64,000 nucleotides of DNA from a bacterium 1xD8-48 (GTDB lineage Bacteria; Bacillota; Clostridia; Lachnospirales; Lachnospiraceae), in NCBI GenBank assembly GCA_009917455.1, contig QZDS01000005.1, forward strand, positions 1-64,000. The letters are read 5' to 3'. Below, one piece after another: positions 42,361-51,382 of this stretch. The translations under genes and the position numbers were made by a program. Every line of letters begins with the position of its first letter. The first letter of the stretch is position 1. A model generated the notes under the pieces. It searched no databases, was not told the origin of the DNA, and saw only the letters and a program-made list of their open reading frames with translations.

Positions 42361-43202
42361 TGAAAAATAAAACAAGACTGTTTTATAATATTTTCTGTCA
42401 TGGAATTATGCTGCTGATGGCTTTTATCAGTCTGTTTCCAATTTATATTATGGTGATGGGCTCCTTCAAGTCCTCCTCGGAGCTTTTGCTGAACTCTGTA
42501 GGGCTTCCCCGCTCCTTTGACCCGGTCAACTATGTTAAGCTGTGGAATTATAATTCGGGAACCATTTTAAGAACCTACTTAAATTCCCTGTTTGTGGGAG
42601 GCGTATATACAGTGATTGCTATTGTCTTTGCCTCCATGGCGGGCTATGCCTTTGCAAAATATAAATTCCGGGGAAAGGAAGTTCTTTTTGTGATGTTTCT
42701 GCTCACCATGATGGTGCCTCAGGAGCTGAACCTGACACCTCTTTATCTGATTTATTCCAGGCTGGGGCTTTTGAACACCTACACCGTACAGATTATCACG
42801 GGTATCGCCAATGTGTTTGCCATGTTTATGTTCAGAAAAAATATGGAGACCATACCGGATTCTCTGATTGAATCTGCAAAGATTGAGGGGGCGGGCCACT
42901 TTAAGATTTTTACAAAAATTATTGTTCCTGTGTCAAAGCCGGTTTTCGGCGCTCTTGCTATTCTGGTGTACTTAAGCAAATGGAACGAATTTCTTCTGCC
43001 CAAAATGTTTATCAGTAAGACAGAGCTTTTGCCGATTATGGTAATTCTGCCTACATTAAGCGTGGGAGATAATCTGTATGCCGTGCCCTGGGAGCTGGTG
43101 CTTACAGGCTGTACATTAGTGATTATTCCGCTGGTGATTATCTTTTTAATGTTCCAGGATAAATTTTTGGCAAGCGTGACTATTGGCGCGGTGAAAGGAT
43201 GA
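42360..43202 (+). CDS. sugar ABC transporter permease (MalG/UgpE type)
   Basis: A 280-residue permease of the MalG-like type, with six membrane segments, SLFPIYIMVMGSFKSSSELL near the N-terminus and the EAA-type loop ESAKIEGAGHFKIFTKIIVP. It partners with the preceding permease to form the channel of the importer. The start overlaps the preceding stop by one base; the next gene starts 8 bases after the stop. Confidence 0.9.
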   Translation: MKNKTRLFYNIFCHGIMLLMAFISLFPIYIMVMGSFKSSSELLLNSVGLPRSFDPVNYVKLWNYNSGTILRTYLNSLFVGGVYTVIAIVFASMAGYAFAKYKFRGKEVLFVMFLLTMMVPQELNLTPLYLIYSRLGLLNTYTVQIITGIANVFAMFMFRKNMETIPDSLIESAKIEGAGHFKIFTKIIVPVSKPVFGALAILVYLSKWNEFLLPKMFISKTELLPIMVILPTLSVGDNLYAVPWELVLTGCTLVIIPLVIIFLMFQDKFLASVTIGAVKG

Positions 43203-43209
43203 GTGTATA

Positions 43210-44085
43210 ATGAATAGGAAAGAGAATGCAGACGGCGGAAGTCTTCAAAGCGCAGCTGGGGAAAACCCGTCTGAGGCGTATTCTGAGGGTTGTGAGTGTG
43301 TGGGTTACCGAAATAAGCTGTGGGAAAAGCTAAAGACAGGGAATAAGGTTTACGGATTTTCCGTGAACTTCCCAGCCCCGCCAATGATTGAGTGCATTGC
43401 GCCGGGGTGGGATTATGTGTGGCTTGACGGTCAGCACGGCCTTATGGGTTATCAGGAGCTGCTTTCCTTAAGCATTGCGGCAAGAGCCGCACAGGTAAGC
43501 GTTATTATCCGTTCCCCGGGACACGATTTTTCCGTGCTGGGACCGCTTATGGATTTGTGCCCGCAGGGGCTGATGGTTCCCATGGTGAATAACGAGGAAG
43601 AGGCGAAGGAAATAGCGGCGTGCCTGCAGTTTCCACCAAAGGGCCGGCGGTCTTTCTGGAACACCCGGATGATTCAGCTTGCCGGGGACGCTTATTATAA
43701 GGAAAAGACCACGCTGGTGATTGCCCAGATTGAGACGTCGGAGGGCGTTCGGAACGTGGACGGTATTGTCGGCACGGAAGGGATTGACGTCCTTATGTAC
43801 GGCCCGGCTGATTTGGGGCTTTCCTATGGTTTAAAACCCGGCAGCAGCCGGAAAGAGTATGCATGTATGGCGCACGCGGCTGAGGAAATGGTGCGGGCTG
43901 CAAGGGCGGCGGGAAAGTATTCCATGTTTATTGCGGGAGACGTACAGGAAGCACGGGAACTGGAGGAAATGGGAGCGGATATTATTGTCTGCGGCAGTGA
44001 CTACGGATTTTTAAAAGAAAGCGCAGGCAGAACGCTTGCGGAACTGGAAAACAGCAAGCGCCTGCACAGCGCACGAAACGATTGA
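43210..44085 (+). CDS. HpcH/HpaI-family aldolase (second copy)
   Basis: A 291-residue relative of the first aldolase. Corresponding motifs are WDYVWLDGQHGLMGY (His region), IIRSPGHDFSVLGPLMDLCP, VIAQIETSEGVRNV (Glu) and VLMYGPADLGLSYGLKPG (Asp). An N-terminal extension of about 35 residues, rich in Ser, Gly and Glu, is not part of the barrel; a later start is possible but none with a good ribosome-binding site was found. Two aldolases in one operon may act on different chain lengths or stereoisomers. The C-terminal codons (HSARND) belong to a repeat also found at 47644. Confidence 0.82.
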   Translation: MNRKENADGGSLQSAAGENPSEAYSEGCECVGYRNKLWEKLKTGNKVYGFSVNFPAPPMIECIAPGWDYVWLDGQHGLMGYQELLSLSIAARAAQVSVIIRSPGHDFSVLGPLMDLCPQGLMVPMVNNEEEAKEIAACLQFPPKGRRSFWNTRMIQLAGDAYYKEKTTLVIAQIETSEGVRNVDGIVGTEGIDVLMYGPADLGLSYGLKPGSSRKEYACMAHAAEEMVRAARAAGKYSMFIAGDVQEARELEEMGADIIVCGSDYGFLKESAGRTLAELENSKRLHSARND

Positions 44086-44115
44086 CGGAAGCGTAAAGCC
44101 GCCGGAAATCGTTTC
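44050..44115. repeat. interspersed repeat copy 1
   Basis: This segment aligns with 47644-47705 at about three quarters of the positions, sharing GCACGAAA, GATT and GGCGGAAAT-like blocks with small gaps. It begins inside the last codons of the second aldolase gene and extends past its stop. It contains an inverted repeat GAAACGATT/AATCGTTTC. Confidence 0.6.
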
Positions 44116-44166
44116 AGACGAGTGTGCGCTGGAAATGAGCTTGCAGAACTGGAATAGGAGAACAAT

Positions 44167-45156
44167 ATGTACAAGGCGAACGAAGAACGATACGAAAACA
44201 TGAAGTATGTAAGATGCGGCAAAAGCGGCGTCCTGATTCCCAGAATTGCGCTGGGATTCTGGCACAATTTCGGCTCTGTTGACAATTTTGAAAACCAGAA
44301 AGCCATGGTGCGCAAAGCTTTTGATTTGGGAATTACTCATTTTGATTTGGCGAACAATTACGGCCCGGTTTACGGTTCGGCGGAGGAAAACTTCGGAAGA
44401 ATTATGGATGCGGACATGCGTCCCTACCGGGATGAAATGCTGATTGCCACCAAGGCCGGATATGACATGTGGAAAGGCCCTTATGGCGACGGAGGCAGCA
44501 GGAAATATCTGATGGCAAGCCTTGACCAGAGCCTTAAGAGGATGCGTCTCGACTATGTGGATATTTTTTATCATCACAGACCGGACCCGGACACGCCTTT
44601 AGAGGAAACCATGGAGGCTTTGTCGGACATTGTCCGTCAGGGAAAGGCTCTTTATGTGGGGATTTCCAATTATAATGCAGAGCAGACAAGGAAAGCCGCC
44701 GGGATTCTTGCCAGAAACCATACGCCCCTTTTGATTCATCAGTTCCGCTACAACATGATGGACAGGAAATATGAAACCGAGGGGTTAAAAGATGCGCTGA
44801 AAGAACTGGGCGTCGGCAGTATTTCTTTCTCGCCCCTTGCGCAGGGGATTCTGACTGACCGCTACCTTCACGGGATTCCCGAGGGCAGCAGGGCAACAAG
44901 GAATCATTTCCTCAAGGAAAAGGATATTCAGGCCGCTCTGGTGGAAAAGGTAGAGCGGTTGAATCAGATGGCAGGAGAAAGAGGGCAGACTCTTGCGGAG
45001 ATGGCCCTTTGCTGGAACCTGCGCGGCGATAATCTGAATACCGTCTTAATCGGAGCAAGCAGGCCGGAGCAGATTGAAAATAATCTGAAGATTCTTGCCG
45101 GAGTGGATTTTTCAGAGGAAGAGCTGAAAAAGATAGATGAAATTTTAGCAAAATAG
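44167..45156 (+). CDS. aldo/keto reductase
   Basis: A 329-residue NADPH-dependent oxidoreductase of the aldo/keto reductase superfamily, nearest to the YghZ/GpR-type branch (L-glyceraldehyde 3-phosphate reductase-like). Seen are the catalytic Asp and Tyr in THFDLANNYG (about 57-66), Lys in LIATKAGYDMW, His in DIFYHHRPDPDTPLEETMEA and the C-terminal cofactor region TVLIGASRPEQIENN. It would reduce an aldehyde released by the aldolases. AGGAG precedes the ATG. It ends the operon and is followed by a strong terminator. Confidence 0.88.
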   Translation: MYKANEERYENMKYVRCGKSGVLIPRIALGFWHNFGSVDNFENQKAMVRKAFDLGITHFDLANNYGPVYGSAEENFGRIMDADMRPYRDEMLIATKAGYDMWKGPYGDGGSRKYLMASLDQSLKRMRLDYVDIFYHHRPDPDTPLEETMEALSDIVRQGKALYVGISNYNAEQTRKAAGILARNHTPLLIHQFRYNMMDRKYETEGLKDALKELGVGSISFSPLAQGILTDRYLHGIPEGSRATRNHFLKEKDIQAALVEKVERLNQMAGERGQTLAEMALCWNLRGDNLNTVLIGASRPEQIENNLKILAGVDFSEEELKKIDEILAK

Positions 45157-45167
45157 GACTTGAAGAG

Positions 45168-45199
45168 AAAGGGCCGTTGTCGGAAGACACGGCTCTTTT
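45168..45199 (+). terminator. intrinsic terminator of the aldolase/ABC operon
   Basis: An AAAGGGCCG/CGGCTCTTT stem with one wobble continues through a bulge into TGTC/GACA and a GGAA loop. TTTT follows at 45196-45199. It is 12 bases after the aldo/keto reductase stop. Confidence 0.75.
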
Positions 45200-45312
45200 G
45201 CAAAACATCTTCCGGCTTTCTTTTTGTTGAAAAATATTTGTAATTATGATATGCTCTTTGCTGCGATAATGCTTTTTATAAATGTATTTTCCTGTACAAA
45301 GGAGGAAAATGC

Positions 45313-46200
45313 ATGACGGAAAAGGCAGTAACAAAATTGGAAGAACTGAATCTGGCAGACAGATTTCTGTTCAGTGAAACGATGGAAGATGGGGAAGTTT
45401 ATCAGGCGGCGGTCAGTATTCTCCTTGAGAATGAAATCCACTTAAAAGACAGGCCTGAGACAGAAAAGGAACTGAGAGTATCGCCGCAGCTTCGTCAAAT
45501 CAGGCTTGACGTGGTGAGCATGGACAGAAGCGGAACTATTTACTGTACAGAGATGCAGAAAAGGAATACCGGAAATCTAAAGAAAAGAAGCCGGTATTAT
45601 CAGGCGCAGTTGGATGTATCCCTGTTAGAACCGTGCAGCAAGGATTTTAATCTGCTGAGTGACAGTTGCTTTATATTAATAGCGCCCTTTGACTTGTTTG
45701 GATACGGACTATACAGATACACTTTTGAGGGAACCTGCCGGGAGTGCCCTGATTTGAAAATAGGAGACGGGGCAATCCGTGTCTTTATCAATACAAAAGG
45801 GGAAAACGGACAGGAATTTTCCCGGGAGTTTCTGGATTTTATGGAATACATAACAGCATCCACAGACGAAGCGGCCAATAAAACTGACAGCAGACGGATA
45901 AAGCTGATTCACGAGAGGGTCAGGGAAATCAGAAAATCGGAAAAAACGGGGGTGAAATATATGCAGCTTTGGGAAGAAATGGCATATGTAAGAGAGGAAG
46001 GGCTTGAAGAAGGGGAAAATAAAAAACTGATTCAAATTGTATGCAGAATGCTGCAAAAGGGCAACGGACCGGAGAAAATTGCGGATAGCCTTGAAGAAAG
46101 CATTGATTATATAAAGAAAATTGACCGGGCGGCACAGGAGTGTGCGTATGACTGTGATAAAATATATGCAAAATTAGCGGGCGAACAGGTATATGGTTAA
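45313..46200 (+). CDS. Rpn-family PD-(D/E)XK nuclease/putative transposase
   Basis: A 295-residue protein. The N-terminal region resembles the PDDEXK_2 domain of recombination-promoting nucleases: ADRFLFSETMEDGEVYQAAV at the start, then RQIRLDVVSMDRSGTIYCTE with catalytic Asp, and EMQKR giving the (D/E)xK motif. The helical C-terminal part (EEGENKKLIQIVCRMLQKGN, then IADSLEESIDYIKK) is typical of gut Firmicute members. Related RpnA proteins have DNase activity and stimulate RecA-independent recombination in E. coli. It stands alone between terminators. Confidence 0.8.
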   Translation: MTEKAVTKLEELNLADRFLFSETMEDGEVYQAAVSILLENEIHLKDRPETEKELRVSPQLRQIRLDVVSMDRSGTIYCTEMQKRNTGNLKKRSRYYQAQLDVSLLEPCSKDFNLLSDSCFILIAPFDLFGYGLYRYTFEGTCRECPDLKIGDGAIRVFINTKGENGQEFSREFLDFMEYITASTDEAANKTDSRRIKLIHERVREIRKSEKTGVKYMQLWEEMAYVREEGLEEGENKKLIQIVCRMLQKGNGPEKIADSLEESIDYIKKIDRAAQECAYDCDKIYAKLAGEQVYG

Positions 46201-46249
46201 GGTTCGGATTTTTCCGGTAGGAGAAAGCGGCCTTTATATTGTTATACAG

Positions 46250-46291
46250 CGGGCAAAGCTTCCGGCGAAAGAAAGCGGGAGGCTTTGCCCG
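46250..46291. terminator. bidirectional terminator between rpn and lacI-type genes
   Basis: CGGGCAAAGC (46250-46259) and GCTTTGCCCG (46282-46291) pair perfectly, with an additional inner stem. ATTTATT follows on the plus strand. It lies in the gap between two convergent genes. Confidence 0.65.
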
Positions 46292-46321
46292 ATTTATTCC
46301 TGTGTCCGCCGTTGATAAAAA

Positions 46322-47323
46322 TCAGGCATCTTCTCCCTCTGCGGTCGTCCCGCCGTAGGCATAGGAGACGGGCAGGCAGACCAGAGGCGGCCTGGCACGC
46401 ATGTTTTCCTGTGTGAGCAGTTCCACGCACATTTCGGCGATTTCCGACACCGGCTGTACGATTGTGGAGCATGTGTAGGCTTTGTTGCCGAAATGCCGTG
46501 TCCCGTCAAAGCCGATTACCTGAACGTCTCCGGGAACCTTCTGCCCGAGCTTTTCCAGCGATTTTAAAATATCGTAGGCAAGGGTATCCGTTACGCAGAA
46601 AATTCCGTCAAAGTCCAGTTTTCCGTTCTCTATATGCGCGGCGAGAAAATCTTCAAATTCTTTATAGGGCTCTCCGTCGTTTATAATTTTCATTTCACAG
46701 GAAAGTCCTCTGGCAAGGCAGCCGTTTTCAAAACCGGCTTTTCTCTTGTTAGGCTCATTGGTCAGAGAAGAACCCCATCTCAAAAAGGCAACTCTCCGGC
46801 AGCCGAAATCGGCCAGTTTTTCGGCTGCAAGCTGGCCGCCGGCAAAATTGTCGCTGGTGACGCAGGGAATTTCAGGGCCCATGGAGCGGTCAATGGCAAT
46901 AAAGGGAGTTGCTTCGTCGATGATTAAATCGGGATTGTAGGTCAGTCCGATGATTCCGTCTACTTTGTTCTGCTTTGCCATCGCCACATATTCCTGCTCC
47001 AGATTGGAGTCATAATCCGTGGAGCAAAGAAGCATACGGTATTTCCTTTTTAAAAGCGCAAGATTGATGTGGTAGGCAAGGGAGGCGTAAAAGGGTTCTA
47101 AGGTATTGGGGATAAGGAGCGCCACGGTATGCGTTTTGCTGGCCTTAAGCCCCTGGGCATAGCTGTTCACCTGATAGTTTAATTTCCTGATGGCTTCCTC
47201 CACGCGGGATTTGTAGGTTTCGCCCACTGGAAGGCCGTTGACCACTTTAGAGACAGTGCCAAGGGCCACGCCGGCTTCCCTGGCGACGTCTTTCATGGTA
47301 GGAGCGGAATTTTCTTTCTTCAT
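46322..47323 (-). CDS. LacI-family transcriptional regulator
   Basis: A 333-residue repressor-type protein. The N-terminal helix-turn-helix and hinge are clear (TMKDVAREAGVALGTVSKVV; KLNYQVNSYAQGLKASKTHT), followed by a periplasmic-binding-protein-like effector domain (ALLIPNTLEPFYASLAYHIN; VIGFDGTRHFGNKAYTC). AGAGGTTGCC precedes ATG 47323; upstream in-frame codons at 47368 lack a site. It is divergent from the LplB/LplC/GH32 operon, and two TGAAACGTTAT half-operators lie between them. It probably represses that operon until a fructan-type sugar is present. Confidence 0.9.
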   Translation of the reverse strand: MKKENSAPTMKDVAREAGVALGTVSKVVNGLPVGETYKSRVEEAIRKLNYQVNSYAQGLKASKTHTVALLIPNTLEPFYASLAYHINLALLKRKYRMLLCSTDYDSNLEQEYVAMAKQNKVDGIIGLTYNPDLIIDEATPFIAIDRSMGPEIPCVTSDNFAGGQLAAEKLADFGCRRVAFLRWGSSLTNEPNKRKAGFENGCLARGLSCEMKIINDGEPYKEFEDFLAAHIENGKLDFDGIFCVTDTLAYDILKSLEKLGQKVPGDVQVIGFDGTRHFGNKAYTCSTIVQPVSEIAEMCVELLTQENMRARPPLVCLPVSYAYGGTTAEGEDA

Positions 47324-47764
47324 GGCAACCTCTGTCATTCTAAAAAGTTTCGTGCGCCTGCAAACCATGTATTTACAGGGCGCGATGGATTCCCCGGCAA
47401 AGGGTTTTCCAAAACATAAACGATGAACTAATTATAAAGGAAATAAGTCCGTTTGTAAAGTAAACGGTATGAATGCATGTGAAACGTTATGCGAAATACG
47501 CAAGTAAATTTCACCAAAAATGCAGGAATATAATTGTGAAAAACCACGAAATCAACGCAAAACAGGCAAAATATCTAAAATAATATTGATTTTATTAAAA
47601 TAAAGTGATATTTTTATAAACAAGATATAAATAACGTTTCATGAACAGCGAAAGCCCGCACGGTGCACGAAATGATTCGCGGATAAAAGTGGCGGAAATT
47701 GTTCCCGGACCAGGCGAACCGGAAGGGCTTTAGCGGAACCCACATTATAAAAGGAGATGGTAAT
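47324..47764. promoter_or_regulatory. control region of the GH32/ABC operon with two LacI-type operators
   Basis: The region is AT-rich. TGAAACGTTAT at 47480-47490 and its exact reverse complement at 47631-47641 are centred about 151 bp apart. The core AACGTT is typical of LacI-family operators. DNA looping between two sites is therefore possible. Promoters are not certain in the A/T-rich surroundings. The second operator joins the interspersed repeat that begins at 47644. The ribosome-binding site AAGGAGATGG leads to the permease start. Confidence 0.6.
47644..47705. repeat. interspersed repeat copy 2
   Basis: This is the partner of 44050-44115. Read from 47641 it contains a frame giving NSESPHGARND, very similar to the last codons of the second aldolase (NSKRLHSARND). 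It is non-coding here, between the operator and the permease ribosome-binding site. Confidence 0.6.
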
Positions 47765-48706
47765 ATGAGCAAGAGCAAGTCGGCATCGGTAAGGCCGGAA
47801 ATAATGGTAAAAAGGCCGCTGAAAAAACGAATCATGGACAATTGGCAGTTGTACGCCATGCTGCTTATTCCGGTGGTTCTGACAATTATTTACAAGTATA
47901 TACCCATGTACGGTATCCAGATTGCTTTCAGGGATTATAAGGCAAGCAAGGGGTTTTCCGGCAGCGAATGGGTGGGGCTGGAATGGTTCTGGCGTTTTTT
48001 CAGCGCTCCTACCTTTGGAAGAATGATTAAAAACACGGTGCTTCTGAGTTTATTCAGCCTTTTGTGGAGCTTTCCGATTCCCATCATTCTGGCATTGATG
48101 CTGAATCAGCTCAGGTTCCACCGTTTTAAGAGGCTGACACAGACGGTTCTCTACGCGCCGCATTTTATCTCTACTATGGTCATCTGCGGTATGATTAAAA
48201 TCTTTTTAAGTCCCTCCGGCGGCCTGATTAATCTGATTGCGGGAACCTCCATAGATTTCCTCACAGAATCCGCCGCTTTCCGCACAATCTATATTGCATC
48301 GGGAATCTGGCAGGATGCGGGCTGGGGAATCATTGTCTATATGGCAACTTTGTCGGGAATCGACACGGCTCTTTATGAGGCGGCCAGGGTGGACGGCGCG
48401 TCCCTGTTCCAGAGAATCCTTCACATCGATATACCGGGGCTGCGCTCCATTATGGTGCTGAACCTGATTATGAGCGCGGGAAGCCTGATGAATGTGGGAT
48501 TTGAAAAGGTATGGCTTTTACAGACGGATTTAAACAAAGCGGTGAGCGATGTAATTTCGGTTTACGTTTACCAAAAGGGTATTGAGAGCGCCAAGTACAG
48601 CTATTCCACGGCGGTGGGTCTGTTTAATACGGTGATTAACATTATCCTGTTGATTGTGGTCAACAAGATGGCGAGCAGGATATCCGATGATACCAGCTTT
48701 ATATAG
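47765..48706 (+). CDS. LplB-type ABC transporter permease
   Basis: A 313-residue permease of the LplB/YtcP-type sugar importers. After a basic N-terminus come about six membrane segments (YAMLLIPVVLTIIYKYIPMY; SLFSLLWSFPIPIILALMLN) and the EAA loop YEAARVDGASLFQRILHIDI. The family motif QTVLYAPHFISTMVICGMI is present. ATG 47765 with AAGGAGATGG upstream is preferred over an in-frame codon at 47699. It is the first gene of the operon; the partner permease follows after 10 bases. Confidence 0.9.
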   Translation: MSKSKSASVRPEIMVKRPLKKRIMDNWQLYAMLLIPVVLTIIYKYIPMYGIQIAFRDYKASKGFSGSEWVGLEWFWRFFSAPTFGRMIKNTVLLSLFSLLWSFPIPIILALMLNQLRFHRFKRLTQTVLYAPHFISTMVICGMIKIFLSPSGGLINLIAGTSIDFLTESAAFRTIYIASGIWQDAGWGIIVYMATLSGIDTALYEAARVDGASLFQRILHIDIPGLRSIMVLNLIMSAGSLMNVGFEKVWLLQTDLNKAVSDVISVYVYQKGIESAKYSYSTAVGLFNTVINIILLIVVNKMASRISDDTSFI

Positions 48707-48716
48707 GAGGTGCGGC

Positions 48717-49625
48717 ATGAGAGCATATACAAAAACGGGAAAGCTGTCAGGGCTTTCCGAAAAAAACAGCGATATTATTCTGGCGGTAATTTGTGCCATT
48801 ATTTTGTTCATAGTGGCTTATCCCCTGTATTACATACTGATTGCGTCCGTATCCAATCCCTATGACGTGTATGCGGGAAAGACCTTCCTTCTGCCGAGTC
48901 AGTTCACCCTTGACGGGTACAAGGCAGTATTTTCCGACAGTAGTGTAGTGACAGGAATTTTCAACAGCTTTAAGTATACGATAATCGGCACGGTGTTTTC
49001 GGTTGTGGTGCTCTACCTTTCGGCCTATCCCTTAAGCGTAAGAGATTTGCCGGGCAGGAAATTTTTCAGTATTTTCTTCATTATTACCATGTATTTCGGG
49101 GGCGGCATGGTTCCCACTTATCTGGTGGTAAAGGAAACGGGACTGATTAACAATATGTGGGCGCTGTTTCTTCCGGGCGGAGTTGCCGTAGGAAATATGA
49201 TTATTGTGAGGAATTTCTTTGAAAACAGCATTCCGAAGGAAATGACAGAAGCGGCACAAATCGACGGCGCATCCAAATGGACAACGTTTATACAGATTGT
49301 TGTACCGCTTTCCCGCTCCATCATGGCGGTTATGGTGGTGTTCAGCATGGTGGCCTACTGGAACGACTGGTTTACTTCCATGATATACCTGCCGTCTCCC
49401 GATAAGGCGCCTCTGCCGCTGGTGCTTCGGAATATACTGATTAAGAGTTCGGCAAGCGCCAGTCAGGCAAGCACCATATCCGGCGGCTTTGCGGAATTAA
49501 ACAAGATGACGGAGATGATTAAGTTTTCATCCATTATTGTTGCGGCGGTTCCCATGCTGGTTATCTATCCCTTTGTGCAGAAGTATTTTGAAAAAGGCTT
49601 TATGGCCGGCGCGGTTAAAGGCTGA
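48717..49625 (+). CDS. LplC-type ABC transporter permease
   Basis: A 302-residue permease of the LplC/YtcP group. It has six segments (ILAVICAIILFIVAYPLYYI at the start), the EAA-type loop TEAAQIDGASKWTTFIQIVV and a C-terminus FEKGFMAGAVKG that is standard in this family. AGGAGG lies 6 bases before the start. It forms the importer channel with the preceding permease. Confidence 0.9.
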   Translation: MRAYTKTGKLSGLSEKNSDIILAVICAIILFIVAYPLYYILIASVSNPYDVYAGKTFLLPSQFTLDGYKAVFSDSSVVTGIFNSFKYTIIGTVFSVVVLYLSAYPLSVRDLPGRKFFSIFFIITMYFGGGMVPTYLVVKETGLINNMWALFLPGGVAVGNMIIVRNFFENSIPKEMTEAAQIDGASKWTTFIQIVVPLSRSIMAVMVVFSMVAYWNDWFTSMIYLPSPDKAPLPLVLRNILIKSSASASQASTISGGFAELNKMTEMIKFSSIIVAAVPMLVIYPFVQKYFEKGFMAGAVKG

Positions 49626-49646
49626 CCTCGGAAAGGAAATCTTACT

Positions 49647-51332
49647 ATGAAAAAGCGGAAAGAATTTAAGACTTTAAAATGGTTTACAGGATTTGCCCTT
49701 GCAGCATTTTTAACGCTGTCCGTGACGGCGTGCGGGGGAAAAGACTATGGCAATCACGAAAAAGGCGTTGCAAGTACGGACAGGTCGCAGACAAAATTTT
49801 CCATTATGGGGGCGCAGAGCGCCTTAAGTCCGGGCTATACCGACAATGTGGTGTTGAATCAGCTTCAGCAGGATACGGGAATTTCCGTTGACTGGACCAC
49901 CATGAGCGAATCTCTGGCAGAGCAGGTCAATATCCGCATTGCCGGCGACGAGCTGCCGGACGCTTTTATGGGAGTGGGGTTCAGCAATTATGACATTTCC
50001 CGTTACGGGGACGACGGAACCTTTATTGATTTGACCCCTTATCTGACAGAGGAGTATATGCCCAACTTAAGCAAAATTCTGGAGGAAAATCCGGATATCC
50101 GCAGCGCCATCACCATGGACGACGGCTATATTTACGGACTTCCGGCAGGAGAAAGAATGGGAACCGCAGGAATCGGCGCGGACGAGGATTACAGTATTTA
50201 TTCCATTCCCCAGTTTTCCATGATTAACAAGGCGTGGCTGGACGATTTGGGGCTGGAGGTTCCCACGACGTTAGATGAGCTGCACACGGCGCTGAAAGCT
50301 TTTAAGGATAACGATATGAGCGCAAAATACTACGGAAACGCTCCGGGCAGCACGATTCCCATGAGCACGGGATTTGACGAATGGTGCTGGGGACAGAATA
50401 TTTTTTATGCGGGATTTGGATTTACCAACTGGCCTAACGATGTGTGCAAGGATTTGGTTCTTAAGGACGACGGCACGGTCGAGTTTGTATGCGTGTCGGA
50501 TGCCTACAGAGATGCGGTTACATATTTCCATGACTGGTATGCGGAGGGGCTGATGGACGTGGAAATGTTCAGTCAGTCGGACACTCAGTTGATTTCCAAA
50601 TGCTCCCAGGGCTATGTGGGCGTTTCCACCTGGTGGTACATTGAGGAGCTGATGGGGGATTACGCCGATGATTACGTATTTCTACCGGTTCTGGACGGAC
50701 CGGAGGGAACCCATAACGTGACAATCCGCACGGGCGGCGGCATAAACAGCGGAAATCTTAATATTACAAAGGCGTGTAAAAGCCCGGCCAATCTTCTGAA
50801 ATTTTATGATATGTGGTACGACCCGGAGATTGTCATGCAGCTTCAGTACGGCGCCAAAGGCGTCTATTTCACGCAGCAGGACGAAAACGGTGTGTGGCTG
50901 AGTATTTCCGATGAGGAAAGCCAGAAGAAATACGGGAAAGGCTCCGGAGAATTAAAGGGCGAGCAGGAAGTGTACGGGCCAAAGCTGATTCTCAGCGACT
51001 ATTACCAGACAACCTTTAAAATGGAGGACCGGGCCATCGAGCGTCTGACGGATTTATATGATTACTGGATGCCTTATGTGGACAGCAAGTCCGTTTACCC
51101 GGTGGACTGCGTGTTTACCAGCCGGGAACTGGATGATATTGACTGGTATAAGGTAAGCTTTGAGAGCGCGGTGGCGGAGCAGGAAGGGCTGTGGATAAAA
51201 GAAGGCGGCCCCACGGATGAGGAATGGGAAAGCTATATCGAACATTTGCGGAAAAAATGCGGAATGGATAAGCTCCTTGCGGTTTATCAGGCGGCTTATA
51301 ACCGGTATGCGGGAATAGAAAACGAGGAATAA
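49647..51332 (+). CDS. LplA-type solute-binding lipoprotein
   Basis: A 561-residue lipoprotein. The signal sequence ends in LSVTACGG. It is the large type of extracellular binding protein that accompanies LplB/LplC permeases (TDNVVLNQLQQDTGISVDWT; RIAGDELPDAFMGVGFSNYD; NKAWLDDLGLEVPTTLDELH; a C-terminal YQAAYNRYAG). It catches oligosaccharides outside the cell. With the GH32 enzyme next to it, fructo-oligosaccharides or sucrose are likely ligands. GAAAGGAAA lies before the ATG. Confidence 0.9.
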   Translation: MKKRKEFKTLKWFTGFALAAFLTLSVTACGGKDYGNHEKGVASTDRSQTKFSIMGAQSALSPGYTDNVVLNQLQQDTGISVDWTTMSESLAEQVNIRIAGDELPDAFMGVGFSNYDISRYGDDGTFIDLTPYLTEEYMPNLSKILEENPDIRSAITMDDGYIYGLPAGERMGTAGIGADEDYSIYSIPQFSMINKAWLDDLGLEVPTTLDELHTALKAFKDNDMSAKYYGNAPGSTIPMSTGFDEWCWGQNIFYAGFGFTNWPNDVCKDLVLKDDGTVEFVCVSDAYRDAVTYFHDWYAEGLMDVEMFSQSDTQLISKCSQGYVGVSTWWYIEELMGDYADDYVFLPVLDGPEGTHNVTIRTGGGINSGNLNITKACKSPANLLKFYDMWYDPEIVMQLQYGAKGVYFTQQDENGVWLSISDEESQKKYGKGSGELKGEQEVYGPKLILSDYYQTTFKMEDRAIERLTDLYDYWMPYVDSKSVYPVDCVFTSRELDDIDWYKVSFESAVAEQEGLWIKEGGPTDEEWESYIEHLRKKCGMDKLLAVYQAAYNRYAGIENEE

Positions 51333-51382
51333 GGATGCAATCTGACGCACACGAAAAACGTTTGAGCATGGAGGTTAAAAAG

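Noticed and set aside
45313..46200. Insertion sequence around the Rpn-family gene
   Set aside because: No terminal inverted repeats or target duplication were seen; Rpn proteins are often free-standing chromosomal genes.
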